DNA of 64,000 nt from Paraburkholderia guartelaensis (GCF_004353905.1 NZ_SMOD01000016.1:62001-126000), one strand, 5' to 3'; counted from the stretch's first letter, positions 46,356-55,266 are shown. Program-made: numbers and translations. Notes: a model not told the origin generated them from the letters alone.

Positions 46356-46898
46356 TCAGCGCTGCGTCGACTGCACGAGCCGCGCGAGCCGCGAGCGGTT
46401 GCTGACGCCGAGTTTCTGAAACGAACGATCGAGATGGGTGCGCACGGTCGTGTAGGAAATGCCTAGCCGCTCGGCGATCTCCTTGTCGAGCAGCCCTTCC
46501 ACCACGAGCGCGACCACGTCACGCTCGCGCCGCGTCAGGCGGTTGACCGCTTCGTTATCCGCAGTGGATGCGTCGGCTGGCGGCGGCTGAACGTGCCCCG
46601 TCTGCGCGCGCGAGCGTGCCAGCGCCGCGATGAAAGCCGGGCGCACCAGATCGAACAGCAGCAGTTCCCGATCGGAAAAATGCTCGCGCCGCTTGCCGCG
46701 CCCAATGCGCAGATGATCGAGATCCTCTTCGCCCGACCAGACGAACAGATCCGCGCCCGCATGCAGGCCATCCGCGCGCAGCAGTTCGAGCAGGCGTCGC
46801 GCCACCTCGAGGCGCAAGGCACCCTCCGGCAAGATATGGTCGGCCAGCAGCTTGAAGACGTCGGCGATCAACGCGAGTTCGCGGCTCGTCAGGTCCAT
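46356..46898 (-). CDS. LuxR-type regulator, short
   Basis: 180 residues from the ATG at 46896-46898 (MDLTSRELALIADVFKLLAD). A longer TTG-started frame to 46949 is doubtful. The first ~110 residues are helical with no known sensor motif. The C-terminal GerE domain is LTRRERDVVALVVEGLLDKE, then IAERLGISYTTVRTHLDRSF. It is convergent with the monooxygenase operon, 18 bp between stops. With the longer regulator at 43408 it flanks the operon on both sides. Confidence 0.9.
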   Translation of the reverse strand: MDLTSRELALIADVFKLLADHILPEGALRLEVARRLLELLRADGLHAGADLFVWSGEEDLDHLRIGRGKRREHFSDRELLLFDLVRPAFIAALARSRAQTGHVQPPPADASTADNEAVNRLTRRERDVVALVVEGLLDKEIAERLGISYTTVRTHLDRSFQKLGVSNRSRLARLVQSTQR

Positions 46899-47033
46899 GC
46901 TCGGGTGCGATGAGATGTGGGCGCGCCCCCCGCTTGTGTGGCGGCGCAAACGTCAGAGCTTAGTGATCTCGCCTGACGGATTCAATATGCAGTGCGACTG
47001 TGAAGCGTGAAGCGGGCATGCCGAAAAGAAAAT

Positions 47034-47053
47034 GGGGCGGCAAATGCCGCCCC
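47034..47053 (-). terminator. Terminator downstream of ggt
   Basis: GGGGCGGCA (47034-47042) and TGCCGCCCC (47045-47053) form a GC-rich hairpin. On the minus strand it is followed by ATTTTCTTTTC. It lies ~195 bp after the ggt stop and before the short LuxR gene. Confidence 0.75.
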
Positions 47054-47128
47054 AAGAAAAACACACGCCGGCAAAGGGCTGTCTTCCGCCGGAGGTTGCA
47101 TAGTACGCGATGAATTACGGAGCGGCAT

Positions 47129-47145
47129 CCCCAAATTTGAGGACA
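47129..47145. promoter_or_regulatory. Candidate LuxR-type operator, copy 2
   Basis: TCCCCAAATTTGAGGA (47128-47143) is a near-perfect 16-bp palindrome, one mismatched pair, and shares the core with 44291-44305. It lies ~230 bp before the short LuxR gene but on the far side of the ggt terminator hairpin, so its target is uncertain. Confidence 0.5.
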
Positions 47146-47247
47146 AACGCTCACGTCATGCAAACTTTTGCCGCCTCATGCCAGGTTGCCGATGCGAAAT
47201 GGTTTGCCTTCATGCGCAGCGCATCGTTTCGCATCGGCGTCGCGGTT

Positions 47248-48978
47248 TTACTGGATCAGACGCGACACGCCACGGCCGCGCGGATCGGAAACCGCGTCGG
47301 GCGTATCGCCGTTGATGCGGATCGCCTGAATGTCGCCATTGAAGTCCTGCGCCTTCAGCACATAGCCCTTCGCCTCGACCTGCTTGGCGAGTTCGCCGTC
47401 GATCGGCGCATACGGCTCCCAGAAAATCGTGTTGGGCGGCAGCAACTGGTGGTGGAAGCGCATCGCCGCCACCGCGTCCTTCAACGGCATATCGAAGTCG
47501 TAGTTGTTGTTGATGACCTGGAACACCGACGTGAAGATGCGCGAGCCGCCCGGCGTACCGATGACAAGCGCGACCTTGCCGTCCTTCGTGAGGATGGTCG
47601 GCGTCATCGACGAAAGCGGACGCTTCTTCGGCGCAATCGCGTTCGCGTCGCTGCCCACCACACCGAACATGTTCGGCACGCCGGGCTTGGACGCGAAATC
47701 GTCCATCTCGTCGTTGAGCACGATGCCGGCGCCCGGCACGACCACGCCTGAACCGAAGTAGCCATTGATCGTGTACGTGTTCGAAACGGCGTTGCCCCAC
47801 TTGTCGACCACCGAGAAGTGCGTCGTTTCCGCCTTCTCAGGCATCGAGGTGCCGAGGCCCGGTTGCACGCTCTTCGTGTCGGAAGGCTTGTCGGGGTCGA
47901 CTTCGGCGGCGCGCTTCGCGAGGTACGCATCGTCGGTGAGCTGCGCGACCGGCACCTTGTAGAAGTCGGGGTCGCCGAGATATTGCGCGCGATCCGCGAA
48001 CACGCGCTTCTCGATCTCCGCGATCAGATGGATGTACTGCGGCGAATTGAGCTGCACGTCCTTGAATTGCGGCGCCAGCATCGCCTTCATCTTGAGCAGC
48101 TGCACGAGGCCCACACCACCCGAACTCGGGGGCGGCGCGGTGATGATCTCGTAGCCGTTCCACTTCGCCTCGACCGGTTGGCGCCAGACCGCCTTGTACT
48201 CCTGCAGGTCGCGCTTCGTGATGAGGCCATGACCCTTCATCGAGGCGGCGATCAGGTCCGCTGTCTTGCCGTCGTAGAAGTCCTTCGCGCCCTGGTTCGC
48301 AATGCGCGTGAGCACGTTGGCGAGATCGGGCTGCTTGAACGTCACGCCCTCCTTCAGGTTGCCGAAGTAGTCATCGAAATTGGTCTTGCCGGCGAAGTCC
48401 TTTTCTGCGGCCTCGCGGCGCTTCGCGAGCTGCTCGTCCACGACGAAGCCGTCGCGCGCATATTTGATCGCCGGCGCGAGCACCTGCTTCCATTGCAGCT
48501 TGCCGAAGCGCTTTTGCGCTTCCCACATACCCTCGACCGTCCCCGGCACGCCCACGGCGTCGTAGCCGTAAAGGCTCTTGCCCGGAATCACGTTGCCCTT
48601 GTCGTCGAGGTACATCGTGCGCGTGGCGGCGAGCGGCGCGCGCTCGCGATAGTCGAGGAAGTACGGCTTGCCGTTCACGTAGAGCGTCATGAACCCGCCG
48701 CCGCCGATGTTGCCGGCTTCGGGGTACGTCACGGCGAGCGAAAAGGCAATGGCGACCGCCGCGTCGACGGCGTTACCGCCCTCCTTGAAGATCTGCTCGG
48801 CGGCGTCGGCCGCGTACTTGTCGGCAACGGCCACCGCCGATGCATTGAGGACCGCAGGGCGTTGCTGCGTATCCTTCGCAAAGGCCGGCGTGGCTTCGAG
48901 GAAGCCTGTGGACAATGCGGATAGCGAAAGCAGTGCGAGAGCGGCAGCGGAAATTTTCGTTTTTTCAACCAGCTTCAT
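47248..48978 (-). CDS. ggt: Gamma-glutamyltransferase
   Basis: 576 residues from the ATG at 48976-48978 (GGGGTG upstream); a GTG at 48985-48987 would add three. The signal peptide ends PAFA. The precursor is cut at the catalytic Thr in AETTHFSVVDKWGNAVSNTY (Thr386). The lid and glycine motifs NIGGGGFMTLYVNG and PPPSSGGVGLVQLLKMKAML are present. The periplasmic enzyme moves the gamma-glutamyl group of glutathione or glutamine to water or amino acids. It is monocistronic. Confidence 0.95.
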   Translation of the reverse strand: MKLVEKTKISAAALALLSLSALSTGFLEATPAFAKDTQQRPAVLNASAVAVADKYAADAAEQIFKEGGNAVDAAVAIAFSLAVTYPEAGNIGGGGFMTLYVNGKPYFLDYRERAPLAATRTMYLDDKGNVIPGKSLYGYDAVGVPGTVEGMWEAQKRFGKLQWKQVLAPAIKYARDGFVVDEQLAKRREAAEKDFAGKTNFDDYFGNLKEGVTFKQPDLANVLTRIANQGAKDFYDGKTADLIAASMKGHGLITKRDLQEYKAVWRQPVEAKWNGYEIITAPPPSSGGVGLVQLLKMKAMLAPQFKDVQLNSPQYIHLIAEIEKRVFADRAQYLGDPDFYKVPVAQLTDDAYLAKRAAEVDPDKPSDTKSVQPGLGTSMPEKAETTHFSVVDKWGNAVSNTYTINGYFGSGVVVPGAGIVLNDEMDDFASKPGVPNMFGVVGSDANAIAPKKRPLSSMTPTILTKDGKVALVIGTPGGSRIFTSVFQVINNNYDFDMPLKDAVAAMRFHHQLLPPNTIFWEPYAPIDGELAKQVEAKGYVLKAQDFNGDIQAIRINGDTPDAVSDPRGRGVSRLIQ

Positions 48979-49113
48979 TGAGTTCACCCCATGATTCGGT
49001 TTGTTGGCCTACCGGATACCTGCCTTGGCCTTATAGCACGCCAGGAAAACGATTGCGATCCGGCGATCCGCTGATTCCGCTGCCGTGCAAGACGGCGTCC
49101 GTTCTGGACTGGA

Positions 49114-50517
49114 TCAGGCCTCGCCACGCCGGCCGCGCGCAATTTCTTCGCCCGCATTCGCGGGCAAACGCATCGTCACCGGAATCGACGCGACCGAAAA
49201 GAGCCCGACCACGAGAAACGCCGGCCAGAAATCGGACCACACGATGGCCGAATGCCCTTGCGCCCGATGCGAAATCTGCAGCACGAGGCCCGCGATCGTC
49301 ACGCCGAGGCCGAGCGACACCTGCTGGATCACACTTGCCACGCTCGTGGCGCGGCCGATGTCGCGCGTCGGGATATCGGCGTAGGCGAGCGAATTGAGGC
49401 CGGTGAATTGCAGCGAAGGAAAGATCCCGCCCGCGAGCACGATGACCCAGATGAGCCACACGGGCATCCCCGGCGAAAACGAGCCGCATATCGCGATGGC
49501 CGTGCCCGCGAGCACCGCGTTGACCATCAGCGTGCGGCGAAAGCCAAAGCGCCCGAGCACGCGCGAGACGATCGCCTTCATGAAGATCGAGCCGAACGCC
49601 GAAGCGCAAGTGATGGCGCCGGAAGCGAACGCCGTCATGCCGAGCCCTTCCTGCAGCGTGAGCGGTAACAAAAATGGCACGGCGCCAAGCCCGATGCGAA
49701 ACAGCGAGCCGCCCGCCACGCTCGCATTGAACGTGGGGATGCGCAGAAATTTCAGATCGAGCACGGGCCGCTCGACACGTTGCGCATACAACCAATAGGC
49801 GACCAGCAGCACCGCGCCGATCACGCACATCGTCACCGCAGTGCCGGTGGCGACGATCTCGCCGCCCACGAGCGAGAGGCCGAGCATGAACAGCGACGCC
49901 CCACCCGCCGAAAGCACGAAGCCAGCCCAGTCGAGTCGCCCTGGATGCTCCTCGTGCATGTTCTCGATGTGCCGGTTCGCGAGCCAGATACCGAGCACGC
50001 CGATCGGAATGTTGATGAAGAAAATCAGGCGCCAGTGCAGATACGTGGTGATGAACCCGCCGAGCGGCGGCCCCACGACCGGGCCGAGCAGCGCGGGCAC
50101 CGTGAGATAGTTGACCGCGCGAATGAAGTCCGATTTGGGCAGCGAGCGGAAGATGATGATCCGGCCCACCGGCACCATCATCGCGCCGCCGATGCCCTGC
50201 ACGAAGCGCGCGGCCACGAACATCTCGAGCGACCGCGAAGCCGCGCACAACAGCGACCCCGCCATGAAGATGCCGATGGCAGTGCGAAACACATTGCGTG
50301 AGCCGAAGCGATCGGCCACCCATCCGCAGATCGGGATGAACACGCCAAGGCCGATCACGTAGCTCGTGACGGCCAGCTTGAGTGTGATGGGGTCCTGGCC
50401 GAGATCGCGGGCCAGTGCGGGGAGCGCGGTGACGATGACCGTCCCGTCCACGTTCTCCATGAACATCGAGCACGCGACAATGAGCGGAACGATGAATGTG
50501 CCTAGGGCTAATGGCAT
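49114..50517 (-). CDS. MFS exporter, DHA2-like (second copy)
   Basis: 467 residues. The motifs are MENVDGTVIVTALPALARDL (TM1), GWVADRFGSRNVFRTAIGIF (motif A), GGAMMVPVGRIIIFRSLPKS and GPPLGGFITTYLHWRLIFFI. It is close in layout and wording to the exporter at 40686-42113, for instance GGAMMVPVGR in both. Fourteen helices expected; no adaptor gene nearby. It is monocistronic, between ggt and the lipid-like operon. Substrate unknown. Confidence 0.92.
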   Translation of the reverse strand: MPLALGTFIVPLIVACSMFMENVDGTVIVTALPALARDLGQDPITLKLAVTSYVIGLGVFIPICGWVADRFGSRNVFRTAIGIFMAGSLLCAASRSLEMFVAARFVQGIGGAMMVPVGRIIIFRSLPKSDFIRAVNYLTVPALLGPVVGPPLGGFITTYLHWRLIFFINIPIGVLGIWLANRHIENMHEEHPGRLDWAGFVLSAGGASLFMLGLSLVGGEIVATGTAVTMCVIGAVLLVAYWLYAQRVERPVLDLKFLRIPTFNASVAGGSLFRIGLGAVPFLLPLTLQEGLGMTAFASGAITCASAFGSIFMKAIVSRVLGRFGFRRTLMVNAVLAGTAIAICGSFSPGMPVWLIWVIVLAGGIFPSLQFTGLNSLAYADIPTRDIGRATSVASVIQQVSLGLGVTIAGLVLQISHRAQGHSAIVWSDFWPAFLVVGLFSVASIPVTMRLPANAGEEIARGRRGEA

Positions 50518-50654
50518 GGGCAGGAACGACGATCAGCGTGGCTGATGGCGTAAAGCTGCCATTATGGCCCTTGTTGCGGAAAACGGGAACCCGGCAACAG
50601 ATGAAGCGGCGCCCTTTGTGTGTGCGCCACGGAGCAAACGCGCGCGCAAAAGCA

Positions 50655-50704
50655 AAGGCCGCGATGCCCCCACCGCCGCTTTCAAGCGGAGGCAGACCTC
50701 GCGG
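50655..50704 (-). terminator. Terminator of the 54.1-50.7 kb operon
   Basis: GGCCGCGA (50655-50662) pairs with TCGCGGCC (50697-50704). An inner CCGCTT/AAGCGG hairpin (50674-50687) is also present. On the minus strand TTTGCTTTTG follows. It begins 45 bp after the nucleotidyltransferase stop. Confidence 0.8.
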
Positions 50705-50748
50705 CCTGATTCAAGCGATCTGCGTCGGGCAATCCGCGCAGATGCGCT

Positions 50749-51528
50749 TTAGATAGCGGCCTGCTTCACGCGGCTCACCACGGGACGCAGTTGCGGCAGC
50801 ACCTGCTCCGCGGCGCGCGTCACGTCATTGGGGAAGTCGATCTCGATCCACGGCGCGCCGGTCACGTCAGCGGTTTCGAATTCGCTGCCGCGTTCGAGCA
50901 GCAGGTCGCGCAGCGCTTCTTCGTGCGGCAGGTTCGCGCGGCCCGTATCGACGTAGCCTTCGACGATCTGCGCAAAGCGGCGCGCCGTTGCTTCATTCAG
51001 GCGGAAGAAGCCCACCGACTCGCCGATCGTGTCGTATTTCAGACCGACCGCCAGCTGCTTGCGCAGTTCGACGGGCACGCCGTCGCGCAGACACAGCTTC
51101 ACGGGCTCGTCGCCCGCTTCGAAGTCGCGGTCGATGAGCAGACGGTTGGCCGGCGCCTCGCCCGCCACGAGCGGCGCGAACACGCGCTCGTCGTAGAGCA
51201 CGTCGGCGTCCATGAGCAGCACATCGCCGCCGCGCGTGAGCGCCTCTGCCGTGCGATGCACTGTGAGCACGCTGCCTAGGTCGAAGCGCGGATTCATCAC
51301 GACCTCGACCTTGTGCGGCCAGCCGATGCGCTTGAGTTCGGCCTCGACCAGCTCAGGCTGGAAACCGAGCGCAAGCACGACTTCCGTGACACCCGCCTCT
51401 TCCAGGAATTGCAAATGGCGTTCGAGCAGCGTCACGCCCTCGAACTGCAGCAGACATTTCGGAAACTGTTCTCCAGCGGGTTGCTGAAGGCGCAGGCCAA
51501 GGCCTGCCGCGAGAATGATGGCGCGCAT
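50749..51528 (-). CDS. Nucleotidyltransferase (phosphocholine/phosphonate cytidylyltransferase-like)
   Basis: 259 residues from the ATG at 51526-51528. The frame is open much further upstream, but that overlaps the neighbour. The NTP loop is MRAIILAAGLGLRLQQPAGE with Lys25 in FPKCLLQFEG. The metal-binding region is DVLLMDADVLYDERV (Asp107, Asp109). NPRFDLGSVLTVHRTAEAL and the C-terminal APWIEIDFPNDVTRAAEQVL fit LicC/PntC-type enzymes that make CDP-activated head groups. It is the last gene of the operon, 28 bp after the flippase-like gene. It probably makes the NDP substrate used by the first gene's product (inference). Confidence 0.92.
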   Translation of the reverse strand: MRAIILAAGLGLRLQQPAGEQFPKCLLQFEGVTLLERHLQFLEEAGVTEVVLALGFQPELVEAELKRIGWPHKVEVVMNPRFDLGSVLTVHRTAEALTRGGDVLLMDADVLYDERVFAPLVAGEAPANRLLIDRDFEAGDEPVKLCLRDGVPVELRKQLAVGLKYDTIGESVGFFRLNEATARRFAQIVEGYVDTGRANLPHEEALRDLLLERGSEFETADVTGAPWIEIDFPNDVTRAAEQVLPQLRPVVSRVKQAAI

Positions 51529-51556
51529 GCGCAAACGTTCCTTGGGAGAAAAAAGG

Positions 51557-52567
51557 TCAATCGGCGACTTCGACAGCGGAGACGCGCAAGGCGCGCCGGC
51601 GCTGCCAGCTACGTTCGCTGAAATGCAGATACAGAAGGCCCGGCAAGCCGAGCAGGATTTCTCGCGCACGCTTGGCAAGCGAGAGCGCAAGTGCCGCCTC
51701 GGGCGGCAGGCCGACGAGCGGCGCGAGCAGCAGATAACCGCCCTCTTGCACGCCCAGCGAGCCAGGAATAGCGAAGGCCGCACCGCGAATCGCCTGGCCG
51801 ATGCTCTCGAGCAGCAGCGCATCGATCCAGCCTACGGGATGGCCGAGAAAGCGCAGCGCGAGCCACACTTCCACGGTGCCCACGAGCCAGCCCGCGAGGC
51901 TCAGCGCGAAGCTGGCCGCCACGCGGCCGCGCCGGGCGTAAAGCGACTTCACGGCTTCGTCGATGGCGTCGGCGCGCGTGGCGAGCGCCGACCAGTCGCG
52001 CTTGCCGAACACTTTCGATGCGAGACGCAGCAGACGGCCGAACAGACCGCGGCGCTGCGCGACATAGAACAGCGCGATCAGGCCGCCGAGCACGGCGGTC
52101 GCGATCAGCGCGGCGACGCCGAGGTCGCGCGGCGCGCCATTCGAAGCGTAGGCCGAAAAAAGCACGATGCCGAATACGGCGAAGACGATCTGCGCGACGG
52201 CTTGCAGCGTCGTGCTCACGGTGATGGCGGCAGCCGCATTGCGCATCGACATACCGCGTTGCCCGAGCTGACGCACCATCGCCACGGGGCCACCGATCTG
52301 GCCTGCGGGCAACAAGCTGTTGACCGATTCTCCGGTCCACCGCGCGAGCAGTGCATCGCGCTGATCGACGCGCTCGTCCTTGCCGAAGAGCACAGCAATC
52401 GCACCCGCGTCGAGTGCGAGCGGCACGACGTGGAACGCCGCGACGAGGACAAGCCCCCAGCCGGCGGCCGCGAGTGCACCCGTTACCGACCCGAGTCCCT
52501 GCCAGGCGAGCAGCGCGATGAAGAGCGCCGTGCCGATCGACAGCAGCAGGATGGCTGCGCGGCTCAC
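51557..52567 (-). CDS. Flippase-like membrane protein (UPF0104 / LPG-synthase TM family)
   Basis: 336 residues from a GTG at 52565-52567, whose bases overlap the TGA of the preceding gene; GGGGGG lies upstream. About eight membrane helices. Family marks are RWTGESVNSLLPAGQIGGPV, QAIRGAAFAIPGSLGVQEGG and YLLLAPLVGLPPEAALALSL. Relatives include the membrane part of MprF and HpnL, linked to moving lipids across or out of the membrane. No aminoacyl-transfer domain is attached. In this operon it may flip or export the lipid product. Confidence 0.92.
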   Translation of the reverse strand: MSRAAILLLSIGTALFIALLAWQGLGSVTGALAAAGWGLVLVAAFHVVPLALDAGAIAVLFGKDERVDQRDALLARWTGESVNSLLPAGQIGGPVAMVRQLGQRGMSMRNAAAAITVSTTLQAVAQIVFAVFGIVLFSAYASNGAPRDLGVAALIATAVLGGLIALFYVAQRRGLFGRLLRLASKVFGKRDWSALATRADAIDEAVKSLYARRGRVAASFALSLAGWLVGTVEVWLALRFLGHPVGWIDALLLESIGQAIRGAAFAIPGSLGVQEGGYLLLAPLVGLPPEAALALSLAKRAREILLGLPGLLYLHFSERSWQRRRALRVSAVEVAD

Positions 52568-53373
52568 GCCTTGCCCCCCAATGCCTTGCGGAACACCTGG
52601 CGGAAACCGAAGTACGCAATCGCGTCCTTCATGTTCGAAATGAAACGCCGCCACGGACGCATGTTCGGGTTCGTCACGTATTCGAGCGTGAGCGACACGC
52701 GCACTTCGCCTTCGAGGCTCGGCGTGACGCGATGACGAAGCTTGTCGCCGTCGAACACGATGAGCGCGCCCGGCGGGTACTGCACCGAGCCCGGCTCATC
52801 CGCCTTGTTCGGGTCTTTCGTATGCAGTTCGTAGTCGAGCTTGCACGACGACTCGTCGATCACGCCGAGCAGCACCGTATAACGGCGGCCATCGTAATAG
52901 GACGTGTCGTAATGCCAGCCGATATGATCGCCGGCGCGCGTGTAGTAATAGAGCGCGTAAGCGTGCGGGTCGTCTTCGGGCGACAACTGCAGGCTATCGC
53001 CCGTGATCTTTTCGAGCCACGCGATGAGCTGCGGCGAGCGGTAAAGCTCGGCGATGTACGGCGCGAGGCGGTCGATGGTGTGACGGCTCACGCTGCCGCC
53101 CGCCTTGTGGCCCGGCAGATAGTTGCGGTTGACTTCGGGAAGCAGCGCGTTGGCCGCGTCGATCAACTGCTGCGTGGCGTCGGCAGGCAGAAAATCGGAG
53201 AGATACAGGAACGAGCCCTGGCTCTGGTAGTCATCGCGTAGGCGCGCGGTGTTCAGCGGTTGCAGCGCGCGGCCGATCGCGCCTTCCGGCTCGCCGGCCG
53301 CCGCGCGTGCGGCGCGGGCCGGCGCGGGAACGTGTGGCACTACGACTTCTTCTTGTTCTGCTTGCAAGCTCAT
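52564..53373 (-). CDS. 2-oxoglutarate/Fe(II) oxygenase (prolyl-4-hydroxylase type)
   Basis: 269 residues from the ATG at 53371-53373 (GGAG upstream); a GTG at 53383-53385 is possible. The iron triad is His154, Asp156 (GDHIGWHYDTSYYDG) and His214 (DGDKLRHRVTP), with Arg225 for 2-oxoglutarate (GEVRVSLTLEYV). All are present, so it should be active. It overlaps both neighbours by a few bases (ATGA and GTGA), which means translational coupling. It probably hydroxylates the head group or lipid product of the operon (inference). The N-terminal ~40 residues are Ala/Pro-rich. Confidence 0.93.
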   Translation of the reverse strand: MSLQAEQEEVVVPHVPAPARAARAAAGEPEGAIGRALQPLNTARLRDDYQSQGSFLYLSDFLPADATQQLIDAANALLPEVNRNYLPGHKAGGSVSRHTIDRLAPYIAELYRSPQLIAWLEKITGDSLQLSPEDDPHAYALYYYTRAGDHIGWHYDTSYYDGRRYTVLLGVIDESSCKLDYELHTKDPNKADEPGSVQYPPGALIVFDGDKLRHRVTPSLEGEVRVSLTLEYVTNPNMRPWRRFISNMKDAIAYFGFRQVFRKALGGKA

Positions 53374-54071
53374 CTGCTGCTCCACACCTGAGTGCTTTCC
53401 TTGGCGGGGCGCAGGCGGCGCGTCACGCGTACATAGTCGAGCACCACCCAGACGGCGAACAACGGCGCCCCGATCGAAGCCGCGATGATGAACGGCGACA
53501 CGACGCCCGTCAGCGTGACAAGGGGTAGCAGATACAGCACGTCCTCAGTCTCGAAGCCGCCGGCGAACGCCTGTTGGGTGCCCGCCTTGCCGGCCATTTC
53601 CTCGATGCGCATACGCAGGAAAAAGATCACGGCGACCGCGACGCCCGCGATGCCGCCCAGCACGGCCGGCGGCACGCGCCAGTCGGCGCCGGAGTGGACG
53701 GCCAGAACGCCGAGGCCGTAGCCCATGCCCAGGAACAGCAGCACGGTGACGAGAGCATCCGCCGCGAGATCGTAGAAATGCCCGATTCGGCTGGTTTTGC
53801 CGCTGATACGCGCCAGTTCGCCGTCGGTATGATCAACAAAATTCGACAGTACGATCAGAAACGCGCCAATATTGACGTGCAGAAAGTCTCCGCGCGCCAG
53901 AAAAATGCCGCCGGCAACGCCAATCAGGAGTCGCAGCGTGGTCAGATGATTCGGGGTAACGCGCGTGGATACTAGCGGAGTGACGAGCCATCGCGCCGCG
54001 CGAGCGTCCCACGTGCGCGGCGGCGGCACCGCTTTCGGAGCCATTTTTACAGGTTTATCTTTTTCGGTCAT
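53370..54071 (-). CDS. CDP-alcohol phosphatidyltransferase
   Basis: 233 residues. The full family motif is present: Asp80-x2-Asp83-Gly84-x2-Ala87-Arg88-x8-Gly97-x3-Asp101-x3-Asp105 (HTDGELARISGKTSRIGHFY). Six membrane segments. It joins a CDP-activated group to an alcohol in the inner membrane. It is the first gene of a four-gene operon; its stop overlaps the next start. The N-terminus (~1-25) is cytoplasmic and basic. Which of the two substrates is the CDP side is not visible from sequence. Confidence 0.94.
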   Translation of the reverse strand: MTEKDKPVKMAPKAVPPPRTWDARAARWLVTPLVSTRVTPNHLTTLRLLIGVAGGIFLARGDFLHVNIGAFLIVLSNFVDHTDGELARISGKTSRIGHFYDLAADALVTVLLFLGMGYGLGVLAVHSGADWRVPPAVLGGIAGVAVAVIFFLRMRIEEMAGKAGTQQAFAGGFETEDVLYLLPLVTLTGVVSPFIIAASIGAPLFAVWVVLDYVRVTRRLRPAKESTQVWSSR

Positions 54072-54291
54072 AACCGCGCAATATATACGCCTTCCAGAAA
54101 TCTTGCAGGTATTCCGACGTTCGTCTCACTTTTTACTTGTGGTTCTGTAAGACAAAGCGTCAGATCGGCTCCCGCAGCGTCGCAAGCGAAATCGGCCGAA
54201 CACGCGTAGAGTGCAACCCTTCGCGCCAGCCCGGGCGTTGCGCGCCCCATCGCAACCCGGCCCCGGCGCACGCACTTTCGCCATTCACGTA

Positions 54292-54726
54292 ATGAAACGC
54301 TTTACCTTTGCCGCCCTTTTTCTCGCTGTCCTGACGCTTCTCGCCGGTAACGCCCGCGCCGCCGCCATCGACGATTCGCTGACCTGCAGCGAGTCCGCAC
54401 ACGACTTCATCTCGGGGCTGATCACGCAAAACCTGATCGATCCGAAGCCGATGAAGGTCGAAAGCAATTCGATCAACGCATTCTGGCCCGCGCACGGCCA
54501 GCGCATGACCGCCTATGGCTTCAGCGTGTTCGCCATCGTGGGTTTCCAGAAGGACGACCCGCTCTTCAAGACCGGCGACGGCACACCCATCGCCCCTTCC
54601 GCCTACGGGGCCGTCGTGGTCGGCACCCAGGCCAGGGTGCAGGCGGCCCTCACGGCGGCAGGCAATAACGCCATCGTCCACCATGCCGGACCGCTGTTGA
54701 CTGCGATCTTCTGCAAGCAGGAGTAA
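54292..54726 (+). CDS. Secreted hypothetical protein, 144 aa
   Basis: The ATG at 54292 starts a clear signal peptide (FAALFLAVLTLLAGNARAAA). The mature part (~118 aa) contains two cysteines (LTCSESAHDF and AIFCKQE at the C-terminus) that could form a disulfide, and YGFSVFAIVGFQKDDPLFKT. No domain recognised; probably periplasmic. It is divergent from the CDP-alcohol transferase operon across 220 bp, so shared control is possible. Confidence 0.8.
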   Translation: MKRFTFAALFLAVLTLLAGNARAAAIDDSLTCSESAHDFISGLITQNLIDPKPMKVESNSINAFWPAHGQRMTAYGFSVFAIVGFQKDDPLFKTGDGTPIAPSAYGAVVVGTQARVQAALTAAGNNAIVHHAGPLLTAIFCKQE

Positions 54727-54744
54727 GCGGGCAGGCTTTGAGCG

Positions 54745-55266
54745 TTACTCGATACGCCCGAAACCGCCTTCGGCCCAGGCCTCGGCGCGCGCTTTCGTGA
54801 GCTTGAAGGTCGGCGCGACGCGCGCCTGAGCGAGTTGCTCGCCAAACGCGTCGATTGCGCTGACGAGCGCGTAGGGCTCGTACTCGTCGGGAACGATGTC
54901 GAGCGTCACTTCCACGTCGCCCTCGGCGGTCTGCACGCTCACGCGCTTGTGCAGCAGAGCGCGCAATTGCTGCTCGTGCCGGCGCAGCACCTCCGAAGCA
55001 GTCTTCACGAGCGTGTTGAACGCCGACGTATCGAGAGGCTTGGGATTCTTCTTGTCGCGGCCCATCGTCCACGGGCCGACCAGCGCAGGCTCAGGCTCGC
55101 CGTCCTTGATCATTTCGACGGCCCAGCCGTCGTCGTCCTCATTCTTGATCACGCGCGCGGTCCAGCCGTCCTTGCGCCACAGGCGCGCTTCCTGGATCAC
55201 CTCGGCTTCAGCTGCGGGGTCATCGGCGGGGAAATCGGGATCGGTTGCGGGTGAGGAATCGGTCAT
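54745..55266 (-). CDS. Hypothetical cytoplasmic protein, 173 aa
   Basis: Start ATG at 55264-55266. The N-terminus is acidic (PATDPDFPADDPAAEAEVIQ). The middle has KDGWTARVIKNEDDDGWAVE and the end is LTKARAEAWAEGGFGRIE. It is soluble and alpha/beta, and no known motif is seen. The pattern looks like a conserved Burkholderiaceae protein. It is convergent with the 144-aa gene with 18 bp between. Function unknown. Confidence 0.8.
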   Translation of the reverse strand: MTDSSPATDPDFPADDPAAEAEVIQEARLWRKDGWTARVIKNEDDDGWAVEMIKDGEPEPALVGPWTMGRDKKNPKPLDTSAFNTLVKTASEVLRRHEQQLRALLHKRVSVQTAEGDVEVTLDIVPDEYEPYALVSAIDAFGEQLAQARVAPTFKLTKARAEAWAEGGFGRIE

